In this document: one piece after another, positions 6,663-13,267 of the stretch
Layout of the letters: each line of letters opens with the position of its first letter
Numbering within the stretch: position 1 is the first letter of the stretch
From: a virus
Length of the DNA: 23,202 nucleotides
Virus record (IMG/VR): IMGVR_UViG_3300039326_000334
Span: 1-23,202 of that record
Strand: one strand, 5' to 3'
Translations under genes and position numbers: made by a program
Notes under the pieces: generated by a model
What the model was told of the DNA's origin: nothing
Database searches by the model: none
What the model saw: the letters and a program-made list of their open reading frames with translations, nothing else

Positions 6663-8735
6663 TTAAAGTTTGAATGGCGTCGGCGTCCAACCATCAGGCT
6701 CGCGTCGCCCCGTCTCTGACTCTTCCTCCAACTTCCGCGCCGCCTCTCGATCCCGCGCCTGCTGCGCCTCCAATGCGGCGGCGTTCTTCAACTCCTCCCG
6801 TCTCGCGTCGATCACCGCCCGTGCCGGCAGTGTGTGGACCTGCATCATGTACGCGGCGGCGACCTGGTAGACCTCGCAGTCGAAGAAGTCGATCACCGCG
6901 CCTTCGGACACCGGGCGCCAGACCTCCTCGAGGTGGTTGCCGACGCGCTCGACCACCTTCACGCAGTTCGATAGTTCCTGGTTGTATTCGGAATCGTTGC
7001 GCGTATTCAGGTGCCAGACCTCTTCGGCCTCGTTCTTCCGACCGCGCGAAACGAGGTCGGCCAGCTCGTCGGCGTAGTGGTGGACGTCCAGCATCCAGAG
7101 CGTCAGGTCGGTGCGCCGGTGTTGCTTCGCGTTGCCCTGATCCGTCCGCTGGACGGCCTTCGCCGGCCAAATGTGGATGGCGCCCTGGGCCCCGTGCGCG
7201 CGCCTGGCTCCCTTGATCGCACGGACGTTCCAGCGCACACGTTCGTGGACCCACTTGTAGACCTCCGTCGTGCGGGAGATTTCCTCGCTCTCGAGCTGCG
7301 TGCCGCCGGTGTCGATCAGGAGCAGGTGCAGGCGAATCGGCGGGTATGCGCCGTCCTCGTACTGCCAGAGGCGGCCGAGTAGCATCCTGTCCAGGTCATT
7401 GAAGGTTTCCAGGCGGCCGTGCCAGATGCGGGCGGACTCCATCCCGCCGCCGTCGGCCGTGGGTCCCCAGGCGCGCACGACGGCCTTGAAGAACCGGTGC
7501 TGCGTGTCCACCGTCGCCGAGAGCGCCACGGCCCATTTCGGGATGGTGCCTTCCGGCAGCTTCGCGCGAGACGCCTTGAGCGTGAAGGCATCGGCGTGAA
7601 GTTTCGTCGTCTGCTCGTCAAACGGTTCGCCGAGCGTGTCCGTCTTGAAGGCGAACATTTTCTCGCGCGATCCTTGGGCGAGAACGAACTGCGCCGCGAC
7701 CTCTGCCCAGGACAGCCACAGGCAGTAGAGGCCGGAGATGTGGACGCCAACGCTCGTGCCTGGGGCGAACGCCTCGACTGTCTCGATGGACTCGTGCGCG
7801 CGCCCGCCAGCGTCCAGGATGACGCTCTCGCCATAATCGGCCTGGTATCTGCCGGCGCAGCACATCGCCGGCTTGTCGGCCTCGAGGATCCTTCCCTTGC
7901 ACCCGGCGCACTCGTACCACGCAGCGGCGTTGCGCCGGATGTGGTCGGCCTGGTCATGGCGGTCTGGCTTGTCGCCCTTGTCGAACTTGAGATTCGAGAA
8001 CAGCAGGCGCTGCCGGAATCCGCAACGCGGGCACGGGACGTAGAAGTAAACCTTGATCGAGCAGTCGTCAAAGAGCTGCCAGATGCGGCCGTACCGGGTG
8101 CTCGGCGTGCTGGCGGCAATGAGGAGGCCGCGCTCGCCATAGGTCCGCAGGCGCGCCTGCACCAGTGAGACCGGCTCGCCCTGGCCGTGCGTCCACGGCG
8201 AGAACTTGTCGACCTCGTCACAGATTCCAATTCGCATCGGGTCGGATGCCATGCTCGAGGCAGAACCGGACCACATGAGGTGGAGGATAAATCCATTTTG
8301 CAGCTTGACCTGCTGCTTCGTCGCGTCAGCGCTCCGTGGCGTCATCAGCTTCTTCAGCGGCGGCGTTCCTCGGAAGAGCGGCAGGATGCGGTTGTCAACG
8401 ATGGCCCGGCCCTTCTTCTCGTCCGGCATGGCGATGCCGGCAGGATCCGGGACCAAATGAGCGGCCCACCCGACGACATTCCGCAACGCCTCTGACGCGC
8501 CGATCTGCGCGGCCTTGATGACGACCAGTTGCGCCAGTCCTGGAATCGCGCACAGGTCCATGATCGTGGTCGAGTAGGGTGACAGGGCGTTCTTGTACCG
8601 GTCGGAGAGGTTACTCTGGCCGCGCGGCAACCGGCGGTACTTCTCAGCCCACTGCGACGGCGTAAGGTTCTCGGTCGGCTGAAGCGCCGCCCGCTGGTCC
8701 GCCGGCGTTATGATCTGATTGCCTTTCGGGTTCAC
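6663..8735 (-). CDS. Terminase large subunit, GpA family (packaging ATPase-nuclease)
   Basis: A 690-residue motor that cuts concatemeric DNA and pumps it through the portal. Residues ~40-230 hold the ATPase with a deviant Walker A (KAAQIGAS, 74-81, with Ala where many have Lys, as tolerated in the lambda gpA family) and Walker B RIGICDE (168-174). A zinc-binding segment has CPRC (235-238) and CAGC (276-279). The nuclease part contains ATVDTQ (407-412) and LLIDTGG (472-478), typical acidic-site strands. GTG at 8735 is chosen as start: it overlaps the small-subunit stop as GTGA and follows GGGGAG; the ATG at 8777 would overlap the small subunit more deeply. It is part of the leftward packaging operon with the small subunit upstream and the ParB-MTase downstream. 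Confidence 0.93.
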   Translation of the reverse strand: MNPKGNQIITPADQRAALQPTENLTPSQWAEKYRRLPRGQSNLSDRYKNALSPYSTTIMDLCAIPGLAQLVVIKAAQIGASEALRNVVGWAAHLVPDPAGIAMPDEKKGRAIVDNRILPLFRGTPPLKKLMTPRSADATKQQVKLQNGFILHLMWSGSASSMASDPMRIGICDEVDKFSPWTHGQGEPVSLVQARLRTYGERGLLIAASTPSTRYGRIWQLFDDCSIKVYFYVPCPRCGFRQRLLFSNLKFDKGDKPDRHDQADHIRRNAAAWYECAGCKGRILEADKPAMCCAGRYQADYGESVILDAGGRAHESIETVEAFAPGTSVGVHISGLYCLWLSWAEVAAQFVLAQGSREKMFAFKTDTLGEPFDEQTTKLHADAFTLKASRAKLPEGTIPKWAVALSATVDTQHRFFKAVVRAWGPTADGGGMESARIWHGRLETFNDLDRMLLGRLWQYEDGAYPPIRLHLLLIDTGGTQLESEEISRTTEVYKWVHERVRWNVRAIKGARRAHGAQGAIHIWPAKAVQRTDQGNAKQHRRTDLTLWMLDVHHYADELADLVSRGRKNEAEEVWHLNTRNDSEYNQELSNCVKVVERVGNHLEEVWRPVSEGAVIDFFDCEVYQVAAAYMMQVHTLPARAVIDARREELKNAAALEAQQARDREAARKLEEESETGRREPDGWTPTPFKL

Positions 8736-9268
8736 GGCTTCTTCTCCCCGGTCGGAAGCTCGCCGTCGCCATCCCACCCTTCCGCGTAGGCCCGCAGGAC
8801 ATCGTTGACTCGGTCATCCACCGCCTTCTGCACCACTGGCGCCGGCTGCCCGACGACCTCGCGCACCAGCACCCGCGCCAACGTCACCAGTCCGCTCTTG
8901 AACGAATGCAGCCGCCGCATCCACTCTTCGCGCACCTCTTCCCGATCCACCAGCTGTTTCGCGTCCGCCAACCGGTTCTGACGGAGCGTCAGTTTGCGCT
9001 CGCGCAGGACCGCCAACTTCTCCTTCTCCACCTCGTCGGTCTCCGCGCTCGGCCTGTAAGGGATTTCCGCGCGCTCGTTCACGAACCACGCCAGAACCTT
9101 CAGAACGTTGTAGGTCTTATCCGGGTTGCGCGGGCAGCCCTTCTGCACCCACGCGCCGATGGCTGCGGGCGTCAGGTGCTTGACGCCTGCTTTCAGCAGC
9201 GTCGAACACAGGTCCACGCCGGACATCGCCAGCGGGTTCAGCGTCTCGGATGCGCCGGCCTTCGCCAT
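8732..9268 (-). CDS. Terminase small subunit-like DNA-recognition protein (Nu1-like)
   Basis: A 178-residue protein directly upstream of and overlapping the large terminase gene (GTGA). Residues ~15-50 look like a winged-helix/HTH unit (SGVDLCSTLLKAGVKHLTPA then IGAWVQKGCPRNP), followed by a long charged helix (~78-120, ETDEVEKEKLAVLRERKLTL onward) for oligomerisation, as in lambda Nu1-type small terminases. It would bind the packaging site and load the large subunit. The family is highly divergent, so the call rests on architecture and position. The start ATG 9268 has only a weak purine-rich site upstream (GGACGACATGAC), so a slightly different start is possible. Confidence 0.8.
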   Translation of the reverse strand: MAKAGASETLNPLAMSGVDLCSTLLKAGVKHLTPAAIGAWVQKGCPRNPDKTYNVLKVLAWFVNERAEIPYRPSAETDEVEKEKLAVLRERKLTLRQNRLADAKQLVDREEVREEWMRRLHSFKSGLVTLARVLVREVVGQPAPVVQKAVDDRVNDVLRAYAEGWDGDGELPTGEKKP

Positions 9269-9378
9269 GTCATGTCGTCCATGTTGAAATCAAATACAAT
9301 AGCCCAATTTCCAAAATCCAAATTCTCGTGAAAAGATGGGTCTGCAACATCGCGGCCCTCCCATTCGCCCGGAAGTAC

Positions 9379-10008
9379 CTATATGGACTTGGATGCCCGC
9401 CACCGGCGCTGATAGGCCAACATCTTCTCCCTGTCAGCCGGCACCATGCGCGGTGTCTGCACCGGGTTCGCTTTGATACTGGCGTTCGTCCGCGCGAACT
9501 CCCCGTGTTCCTGGAGCGCTGCGGAATCATAGGCCGCTGCGGCCTCTTCGCGCGTGGCGAAGTAACCGAGCCAATGCTTTACCCCGTTCGACTTCGTATA
9601 GGCACGCCACGGCTTTGAGTAATGCTTTCCGCCTCCCTTCTCAAAGGTCACGCCTTTGAAACCGGAGAGTCCGCAGATGCGGTGCTTATTGCGCTTGTTC
9701 TGACTGCGCGTGCACACCCGGATGTTGTGTCGCCTGTTGTCAAGACCGTTGCCGTTGACGTGGTCGACGTCGTTCGTTCGATTGTCGCCGCGAGGGAGTT
9801 CAAGAATAAAACGGTGCATTGATATCTGCTTGCCCCCTATCTCGCAGTAGGCGTAGCACGTTGAGTAGCCGGGGACCACATGCCATGAATGATTCAAAAC
9901 CCGTTCCACGTCCGTGAAGTCCACGAGTGCGTAGGCTGCGTCACCCACGGCGTGGCGACCGTGCAACGGCACGGCGGCGCACTTGGGAACTTCGCACACG
10001 CACGGCAT
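9379..10008 (-). CDS. HNH endonuclease with C-terminal AP2 DNA-binding domain
   Basis: From ATG 10008 this is a 209-residue protein. Residues ~62-107 carry the HNH nuclease core (MHRFILELPRGDN, then DVDHVNGNGLDNRRHNIRV). Residues ~115-175 carry an AP2-like domain (GFKGVTFEKGGGKHYSKPWR, then GYFATREEAAAAYDSAALQ). The fold resembles homing-type HNH-AP2 proteins that move as free-standing mobile genes; HNH proteins next to terminase genes can instead assist packaging. The frame stays open to 10347, but that upstream part is low-complexity and spans the GTTTCA repeat array, so I use 10008. A TTG at 10264, ten bases after GGAGG, would be an alternative start. Its ribosome site at 10008 is weak. 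Confidence 0.82.
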   Translation of the reverse strand: MPCVCEVPKCAAVPLHGRHAVGDAAYALVDFTDVERVLNHSWHVVPGYSTCYAYCEIGGKQISMHRFILELPRGDNRTNDVDHVNGNGLDNRRHNIRVCTRSQNKRNKHRICGLSGFKGVTFEKGGGKHYSKPWRAYTKSNGVKHWLGYFATREEAAAAYDSAALQEHGEFARTNASIKANPVQTPRMVPADREKMLAYQRRWRASKSI

Positions 10009-10030
10009 GCCGGGGTGCGCGCAGGCTGAA

Positions 10031-10273
10031 CCTGAAACAGCCCTCGCGCACGCACATTCCGGTCCGGTGCGCGACGCCTTCAGGCTCGCGCACCCTACGG
10101 GGGTGTGGGGGGTGTGCGCGCAAACGTGTTTCTTTGTTTCAAATGCTCCATAACGCGCTGCGCTACAGCATGTTGCGCTTGAAACAAAACCTGAAACAGC
10201 CTGTTTCAGTTTCAGGCCCGTTTCCGGGGTTTGTTTCAGGCCCAGTTTCAGGATTTGTTTCAAGTCAGTTTCA
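10031..10273 (+). repeat. GTTTCA repeat array with 19-bp palindrome in the central control region
   Basis: GTTTCA occurs at 10136, 10203, 10209, 10233, 10245, 10257 and 10268, with the variant GTTTCC at 10220. Inverted copies (TGAAAC) occur at 10033, 10180 and 10192. From 10209 to 10268 the steps are 11, 13, 12, 12 and 11 bp, close to one DNA turn, so copies lie on about the same face. CTGAAACAGCCTGTTTCAG (10191-10209) is a perfect palindrome with one central base. Most of the gene-free stretch 10009-10412 is this array plus the lexA promoter. It fits an operator array for cooperative binding; the binding protein is unknown. It is not a CRISPR (units too short, no spacers). Confidence 0.7.
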
Positions 10274-10287
10274 CCTCCCCTTGAACG

Positions 10288-10314
10288 TTGACAGGGTCCT
10301 CCTACAGGCATAAA
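10288..10314 (+). promoter_or_regulatory. Possible second rightward promoter upstream of lexA
   Basis: A perfect -35 box TTGACA (10288-10293) is followed, after a short 15-bp spacer, by CATAAA (10309-10314). It lies between the GTTTCA array and the main lexA promoter. The spacer and -10 are poor, so this is weak. Confidence 0.25.
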
Positions 10315-10355
10315 GGGGGACAAGATCGCCTGTGCGGGACACGACACGAAGCGAT

Positions 10356-10384
10356 TTGACTCCTAACGGACGTTAGGGGATAAT
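10356..10384 (+). promoter_or_regulatory. Sigma-70 promoter of the lexA operon with palindromic operator in the spacer
   Basis: TTGACT (10356-10361), a 17-bp spacer, then GATAAT (10379-10384): near-consensus boxes at ideal distance, start of transcription expected near 10391. The spacer is filled by the perfect inverted repeat CCTAACG-GA-CGTTAGG (10362-10377). A repressor bound there would block RNA polymerase directly. Autoregulation by the LexA-like product is the obvious reading. GGAGAG (10403-10408) is the ribosome site for ATG 10413. Confidence 0.85.
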
Positions 10385-10412
10385 GTGTGCTTCTTTCAGC
10401 TTGGAGAGCAGC

Positions 10413-11030
10413 ATGGCAGAGGCGCAGCGCCTGACCGACCGTCAGCGCGAGATCTTCGACTGGATCAAGGCGTTCATCGCTCGCAACGGCCTGCCGCCGA
10501 CCGTGCGCGAGATCGGCGGTGCGTTCGGCATTAAGAGCTCCAGCGCTTTCGAATTGCTTCAGGCACTGGAGAGGAAAGGCGTTCTGCGGCGCGGGAATCT
10601 GGGCGCACGGTCTCTCGTCGTTCGCGGAGGCCGCGGGCTGCGCAGGCGGGACTCGGTCGAGGTGCGGATATTGGGCCGCATCGTCGCCGGCGCGCCGAAT
10701 CTGGCCGTTGAAGACCCGTCTGAGACGCTCGTTGTCGACGAGCGGCTTGGACGAGGCCGAGACTTATATGCCTTGCGCGTGGACGGTGACAGCATGAAGG
10801 ACGCCGACATTCTCGACGGCGATGTTGTCATCATTCGTCGGCAGGACACGGCGGACGATGGCGATATCGTCGTGGCACTGATTGATGACGAGTCCACGCT
10901 CAAGCGCCTTCGTATTGAGCAGGGTCGTGTCCGGCTCGACCCTGCCAACGACAGGATGAAGCCGATCTATGTAGACGGACAAGAATTCCGTGTTCAGGGC
11001 AAAGTAGTAGCAGTCCACCGGGCGCTATGA
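10413..11030 (+). CDS. lexA: LexA-type self-cleaving repressor
   Basis: A 205-residue protein with the complete LexA layout. Residues ~4-60 are the winged helix (LTDRQREIFDWI, LPPTVREIGGAFG, KSSSAFELLQALERKGVL). The C-terminal S24 peptidase part has the Ala-Gly cleavage site (VAG, A92-G93), nucleophile S127 in VDGDSMKDADI and general-base K164 in STLKRL. RecA filaments would trigger self-cleavage after DNA damage and lift repression. The recognition helix (SSSAFELL) differs from the E. coli SPNAAEEH pattern, consistent with an unusual operator. The start at 10413 is fixed by GGAGAG. First gene of a three-gene operon; it may serve as the prophage repressor, since no other CI-like repressor is seen here. 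Standard chromosomal LexA carried by the element is the alternative. Confidence 0.92.
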   Translation: MAEAQRLTDRQREIFDWIKAFIARNGLPPTVREIGGAFGIKSSSAFELLQALERKGVLRRGNLGARSLVVRGGRGLRRRDSVEVRILGRIVAGAPNLAVEDPSETLVVDERLGRGRDLYALRVDGDSMKDADILDGDVVIIRRQDTADDGDIVVALIDDESTLKRLRIEQGRVRLDPANDRMKPIYVDGQEFRVQGKVVAVHRAL

Positions 11031-11047
11031 GAGGGGAAAGGAAGCCA

Positions 11048-12106
11048 ATGGACGAGATCACATTGCTGGAGCCGCCTGCGTACACCGAAGACGAAAGGCA
11101 AGCGCTGGTGGATTTTGTTCTCGCACTCAGAAAGTCGTATGTCCAGGAATTCCTGCGTCGGGTTGATCTGCCGATAGCCGGCGCGAAACCGGATCTGCGT
11201 GAGCGGGTTCAGGAAGCGCTTGACGAGGAGCGACTCACGCATGCTCAGTTGGTGGAATTCCTGGATTCCGTCGCGCCTTGGGGAAAGCAGCACGTCTTCC
11301 TTTTCACCGGCCCCCGGACCGACGTGCGGATATGGAGGGATGTCGATCACGTTCGCCGGCAGTTGGAGCGTCACGGCGTCGGAAACCTACTGAACGCGCG
11401 ACTTCCGCTGATCCTGCCGGAGAAATTGACACTGTCCTCCATCGTCCAATTGGACGGGACGCTGCGCGTCACCGCCGTTCAGAAACGCGAGTACGCCGAG
11501 CGCGCGCCGCAGCACGATGAAGAGAAGGAGACCGAGGAGGGCGCGACGGTTATTCTGAAGGCCTATATGAACCACCTTTCGCGGACGCTCGTGGCTTTTG
11601 AGTGGAACCTGCACGCCAACACGGCCATGCTCCAGATCACACAGCTTCCGAGCGACACGCTGTACCAGCAAGTGGCGAAGGAGTATTACGAGCTGGTGAG
11701 CGGCTGGCTGGACATCGAGAAGATGTTCGGGTTGGTGGACATCTGCGGCGCGATCCGGAAGCTCCACGAGCTCGAGGAAGCCGGCAAGTCGGAAGCCCGG
11801 GCCCACGGCATCCAGTATCGGACCGCGCATGGGAGGCGCCTGGCCGCGCAAAGTGCGAGTCCGCGCGAATCGGCGCTGGGCGAGGGCGTCATCAACAGCG
11901 CCATGAGAAGCATCGCCAAGAAAGGCACGGGGCATCTCGGCAACTTCTACTGGCTCCCTAAGGTTCAGCCGGGCCCTATTCCGAACCCCCTGAAGGGCGA
12001 GGCTCATGTGTATGTCGTCGGGGACAAGTCGCGCGTCAATTTCCCGACCCCCAACAGCGAGGACGTGGTGCGATATGTACTTCAAAGAGTGCGCGAACTT
12101 AGCTGA
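11048..12106 (+). CDS. Unrecognised SAP-like domain protein of the lexA operon
   Basis: A 352-residue protein whose function I do not recognise. Residues ~30-66 (YVQEFLRRVDLPIAGAKPDL, then RERVQEALD) have the helix-extension-helix pattern of SAP-type DNA-binding motifs. The remainder alternates strands and helices (QHVFLFTGPR, LNARLPLILPEKLTL, GTLRVTAVQKREYA), with a long helical region (~200-240) and the strand-rich end YWLPKVQPGP and AHVYVVGDKSRVNF. There is no Walker motif, signal peptide or membrane span. ATG 11048 has GGGGAAAGGAAG upstream and is preferred over ATG 11027, which would overlap the lexA stop. It lies 17 bp after lexA and overlaps the next gene by 32 bp, so the three genes should be co-expressed under the lexA operator. 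Confidence 0.8.
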   Translation: MDEITLLEPPAYTEDERQALVDFVLALRKSYVQEFLRRVDLPIAGAKPDLRERVQEALDEERLTHAQLVEFLDSVAPWGKQHVFLFTGPRTDVRIWRDVDHVRRQLERHGVGNLLNARLPLILPEKLTLSSIVQLDGTLRVTAVQKREYAERAPQHDEEKETEEGATVILKAYMNHLSRTLVAFEWNLHANTAMLQITQLPSDTLYQQVAKEYYELVSGWLDIEKMFGLVDICGAIRKLHELEEAGKSEARAHGIQYRTAHGRRLAAQSASPRESALGEGVINSAMRSIAKKGTGHLGNFYWLPKVQPGPIPNPLKGEAHVYVVGDKSRVNFPTPNSEDVVRYVLQRVRELS

Positions 12107-12803
12107 ACGGCATCCTGGTCTTGCGAGCGTCATTCAGCAGGTCGACGCGCAATTTCAGGAAATGGAGACGGACGGGGTCATGAGAGTCGGCGACTTCGCC
12201 GACATCCTGCGAGCGGATCGGAACCAGGTAGCCTCCGTGTTCGAGTTGCTTGCGGAAAGCGGCTTGCTCCTCGCCGAAGAGATGGTCGAGTGCCCGCACT
12301 GCACGACGCCGGTGCTGCGTTCCGACTACCAGGCGGTCCTGGACGAAGATGGCGAGTACTTCTGCACGGATTGCCAACGGCGGTTGCGCCTTGTGCCGGG
12401 AGTGCTGATCACGACGTATCGGCGCGGCGAGATATGGAAGGAGACGCCTCGTTCGAAGGAGATCTCTCGCATCCCTGGGATGTCCGAAACCCGACCTGAG
12501 CAATCTGGCCCGCGTCCCCCGTTGCCACCTCGAAAACGAGCGTTGAGGGCGACTGCAATTGACCTCCTTACGAGAGAACTGAAATCGCATATCCGATCCG
12601 CAAAAGACCATGCGTTTGAGTGTCAGAAAAGAACCGGAACACCAGAGCTGCTTCCGCGCCCCAAGCGCAAGGATTTGGCTCGGCGGTGTAAGTTGTCGGA
12701 GACAAGGGTAAGCAATGCGTTTAGAGACAAAGCAGCCGCTATGCTAAATATCCTTTGGGATGTCGCTGGCGATTTGGACAAGACGATGAAGTTCAAAGGA
12801 TGA
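12075..12803 (+). CDS. Unrecognised winged-helix, zinc-ribbon and HTH protein of the lexA operon
   Basis: A 242-residue protein in three parts. Residues ~25-70 resemble a winged helix (RVGDFADILRADRNQVASVF, ending ESGLLLAEEMVE). C73, C76, C97 and C100 (CPHC and CTDC) form a zinc ribbon. After a Pro-rich linker (~130-155), residues ~156-242 are helical with an HTH-like unit (RKDLARRCKLSETRVSNAFR, 199-218). This suggests a DNA-binding adaptor or regulator, but I do not know the family. The start ATG 12075 lies within the 3' end of the SAP-like gene (32-bp overlap), implying coupled translation; its own ribosome site is weak. The gene is followed by a second GTTTC cluster and by the operon terminator. 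Confidence 0.78.
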   Translation: MYFKECANLAERHPGLASVIQQVDAQFQEMETDGVMRVGDFADILRADRNQVASVFELLAESGLLLAEEMVECPHCTTPVLRSDYQAVLDEDGEYFCTDCQRRLRLVPGVLITTYRRGEIWKETPRSKEISRIPGMSETRPEQSGPRPPLPPRKRALRATAIDLLTRELKSHIRSAKDHAFECQKRTGTPELLPRPKRKDLARRCKLSETRVSNAFRDKAAAMLNILWDVAGDLDKTMKFKG

Positions 12804-12808
12804 TTTCA

Positions 12809-12841
12809 GTTTCGTTTCGGATTGTTTCGCGCAACTGAAAC
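12809..12841 (+). repeat. Second GTTTC cluster at the end of the lexA operon
   Basis: GTTTC occurs at 12809, 12814 and 12824, and the inverted form GAAAC ends at 12841, so GTTTCGCGCAACTGAAAC (12824-12841) is an inverted repeat with eight bases between the arms. It lies between the last operon stop and the terminator. It shares its core with the array at 10031-10273, so the same protein may bind both. Confidence 0.5.
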
Positions 12842-12853
12842 GAGGACTAGCTG

Positions 12854-12895
12854 GGCCGTAACAGGTTGCATGGCAACCCGTTACGGCCTTTTTTG
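12854..12895 (+). terminator. Rho-independent terminator of the lexA operon
   Basis: GGCCGTAAC (12854-12862) pairs perfectly with GTTACGGCC (12880-12888); inside, GGTTGC (12864-12869) pairs with GCAACC (12873-12878) around the loop ATG. The stem is followed by TTTTTTG on the plus strand. It cleanly separates the lexA operon from the right-hand early block. Confidence 0.9.
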
Positions 12896-12939
12896 TTTTT
12901 CTGGGGGCCGCTTCGTGCAATTTCCGCCATAGGCCGGAA

Positions 12940-12960
12940 GGTGACGCGCTGGGCGTCACC
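12940..12960 (+). other. Hairpin upstream of the Com-like gene
   Basis: GGTGACGC (12940-12947) pairs perfectly with GCGTCACC (12953-12960), loop GCTGG, ending 30 bp before ATG 12991. No T-run follows. The stretch GCTGGGCGTCA (12948-12958) recurs in the hairpin at the start of the sigma-like gene (13257-13267). Confidence 0.5.
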
Positions 12961-12990
12961 CACAGCAGTCCGACCTCTTGGGGAAATCCT

Positions 12991-13179
12991 ATGGAACGAC
13001 AGTGGCGTTGCCGGAAGTGCAAGACGCTTCTTGGTGTCTGGCGCGAGTGCAAGCTGCACCTCCAGTACAAGAAGGTGCAGTACCTCGTGACCGGCAAGGT
13101 GCTGGCGGTGTGCCGCACATGCTCGACGGTCAGCGAGGCGGATTCCGAAAAGCCCATTGAGTCTGTGGCTCAGGGCTAA
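12991..13179 (+). CDS. Com-like small zinc-finger protein
   Basis: A 62-residue protein with two knuckles, CRKC (C7, C10) and CRTC (C41, C44), separated by a basic strand segment (KLHLQYKKVQYLVTGKVLAV). The layout is like the phage Mu Com family and related small zinc-finger proteins, which bind mRNA and control translation; here that is only an analogy. The start has TGGGGA upstream. It is the first gene after the lexA-operon terminator, is preceded by a hairpin at 12940-12960, and lies upstream of the sigma-like gene, whose start is also in a hairpin. That makes an RNA-binding role plausible but unproven. Confidence 0.72.
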   Translation: MERQWRCRKCKTLLGVWRECKLHLQYKKVQYLVTGKVLAVCRTCSTVSEADSEKPIESVAQG

Positions 13180-13236
13180 TTCACCCCATTTTTCCGAGGC
13201 CCTTGAGGCCCGTTTATTAGGCCACATCTGAGGCGC

Positions 13237-13267
13237 ATGACGCCCGGCCAGAAAGGCTGGGCGTCAT
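13237..13267 (+). promoter_or_regulatory. Hairpin enclosing the start codon of the sigma-like gene
   Basis: ATGACGCCCGGCC (13237-13249) pairs with GGCTGGGCGTCAT (13255-13267) with a single G-T pair and the loop AGAAA. The first two bases of start codon ATG 13266 lie in the stem, and the AGAAAGG ribosome-site-like stretch spans the loop and stem base. No T-run follows, so this is more like a translational switch than a terminator. Confidence 0.6.

Noticed and set aside
5557-6666. 369-codon plus-strand open frame
   Set aside because: Antisense to the ParB-MTase, which has intact DPPY and FGGSGST motifs.
10031-10273. GTTTCA array as a possible CRISPR
   Set aside because: Units are only six bases, spacing is 6-13 bp, both orientations occur and no cas genes are nearby.
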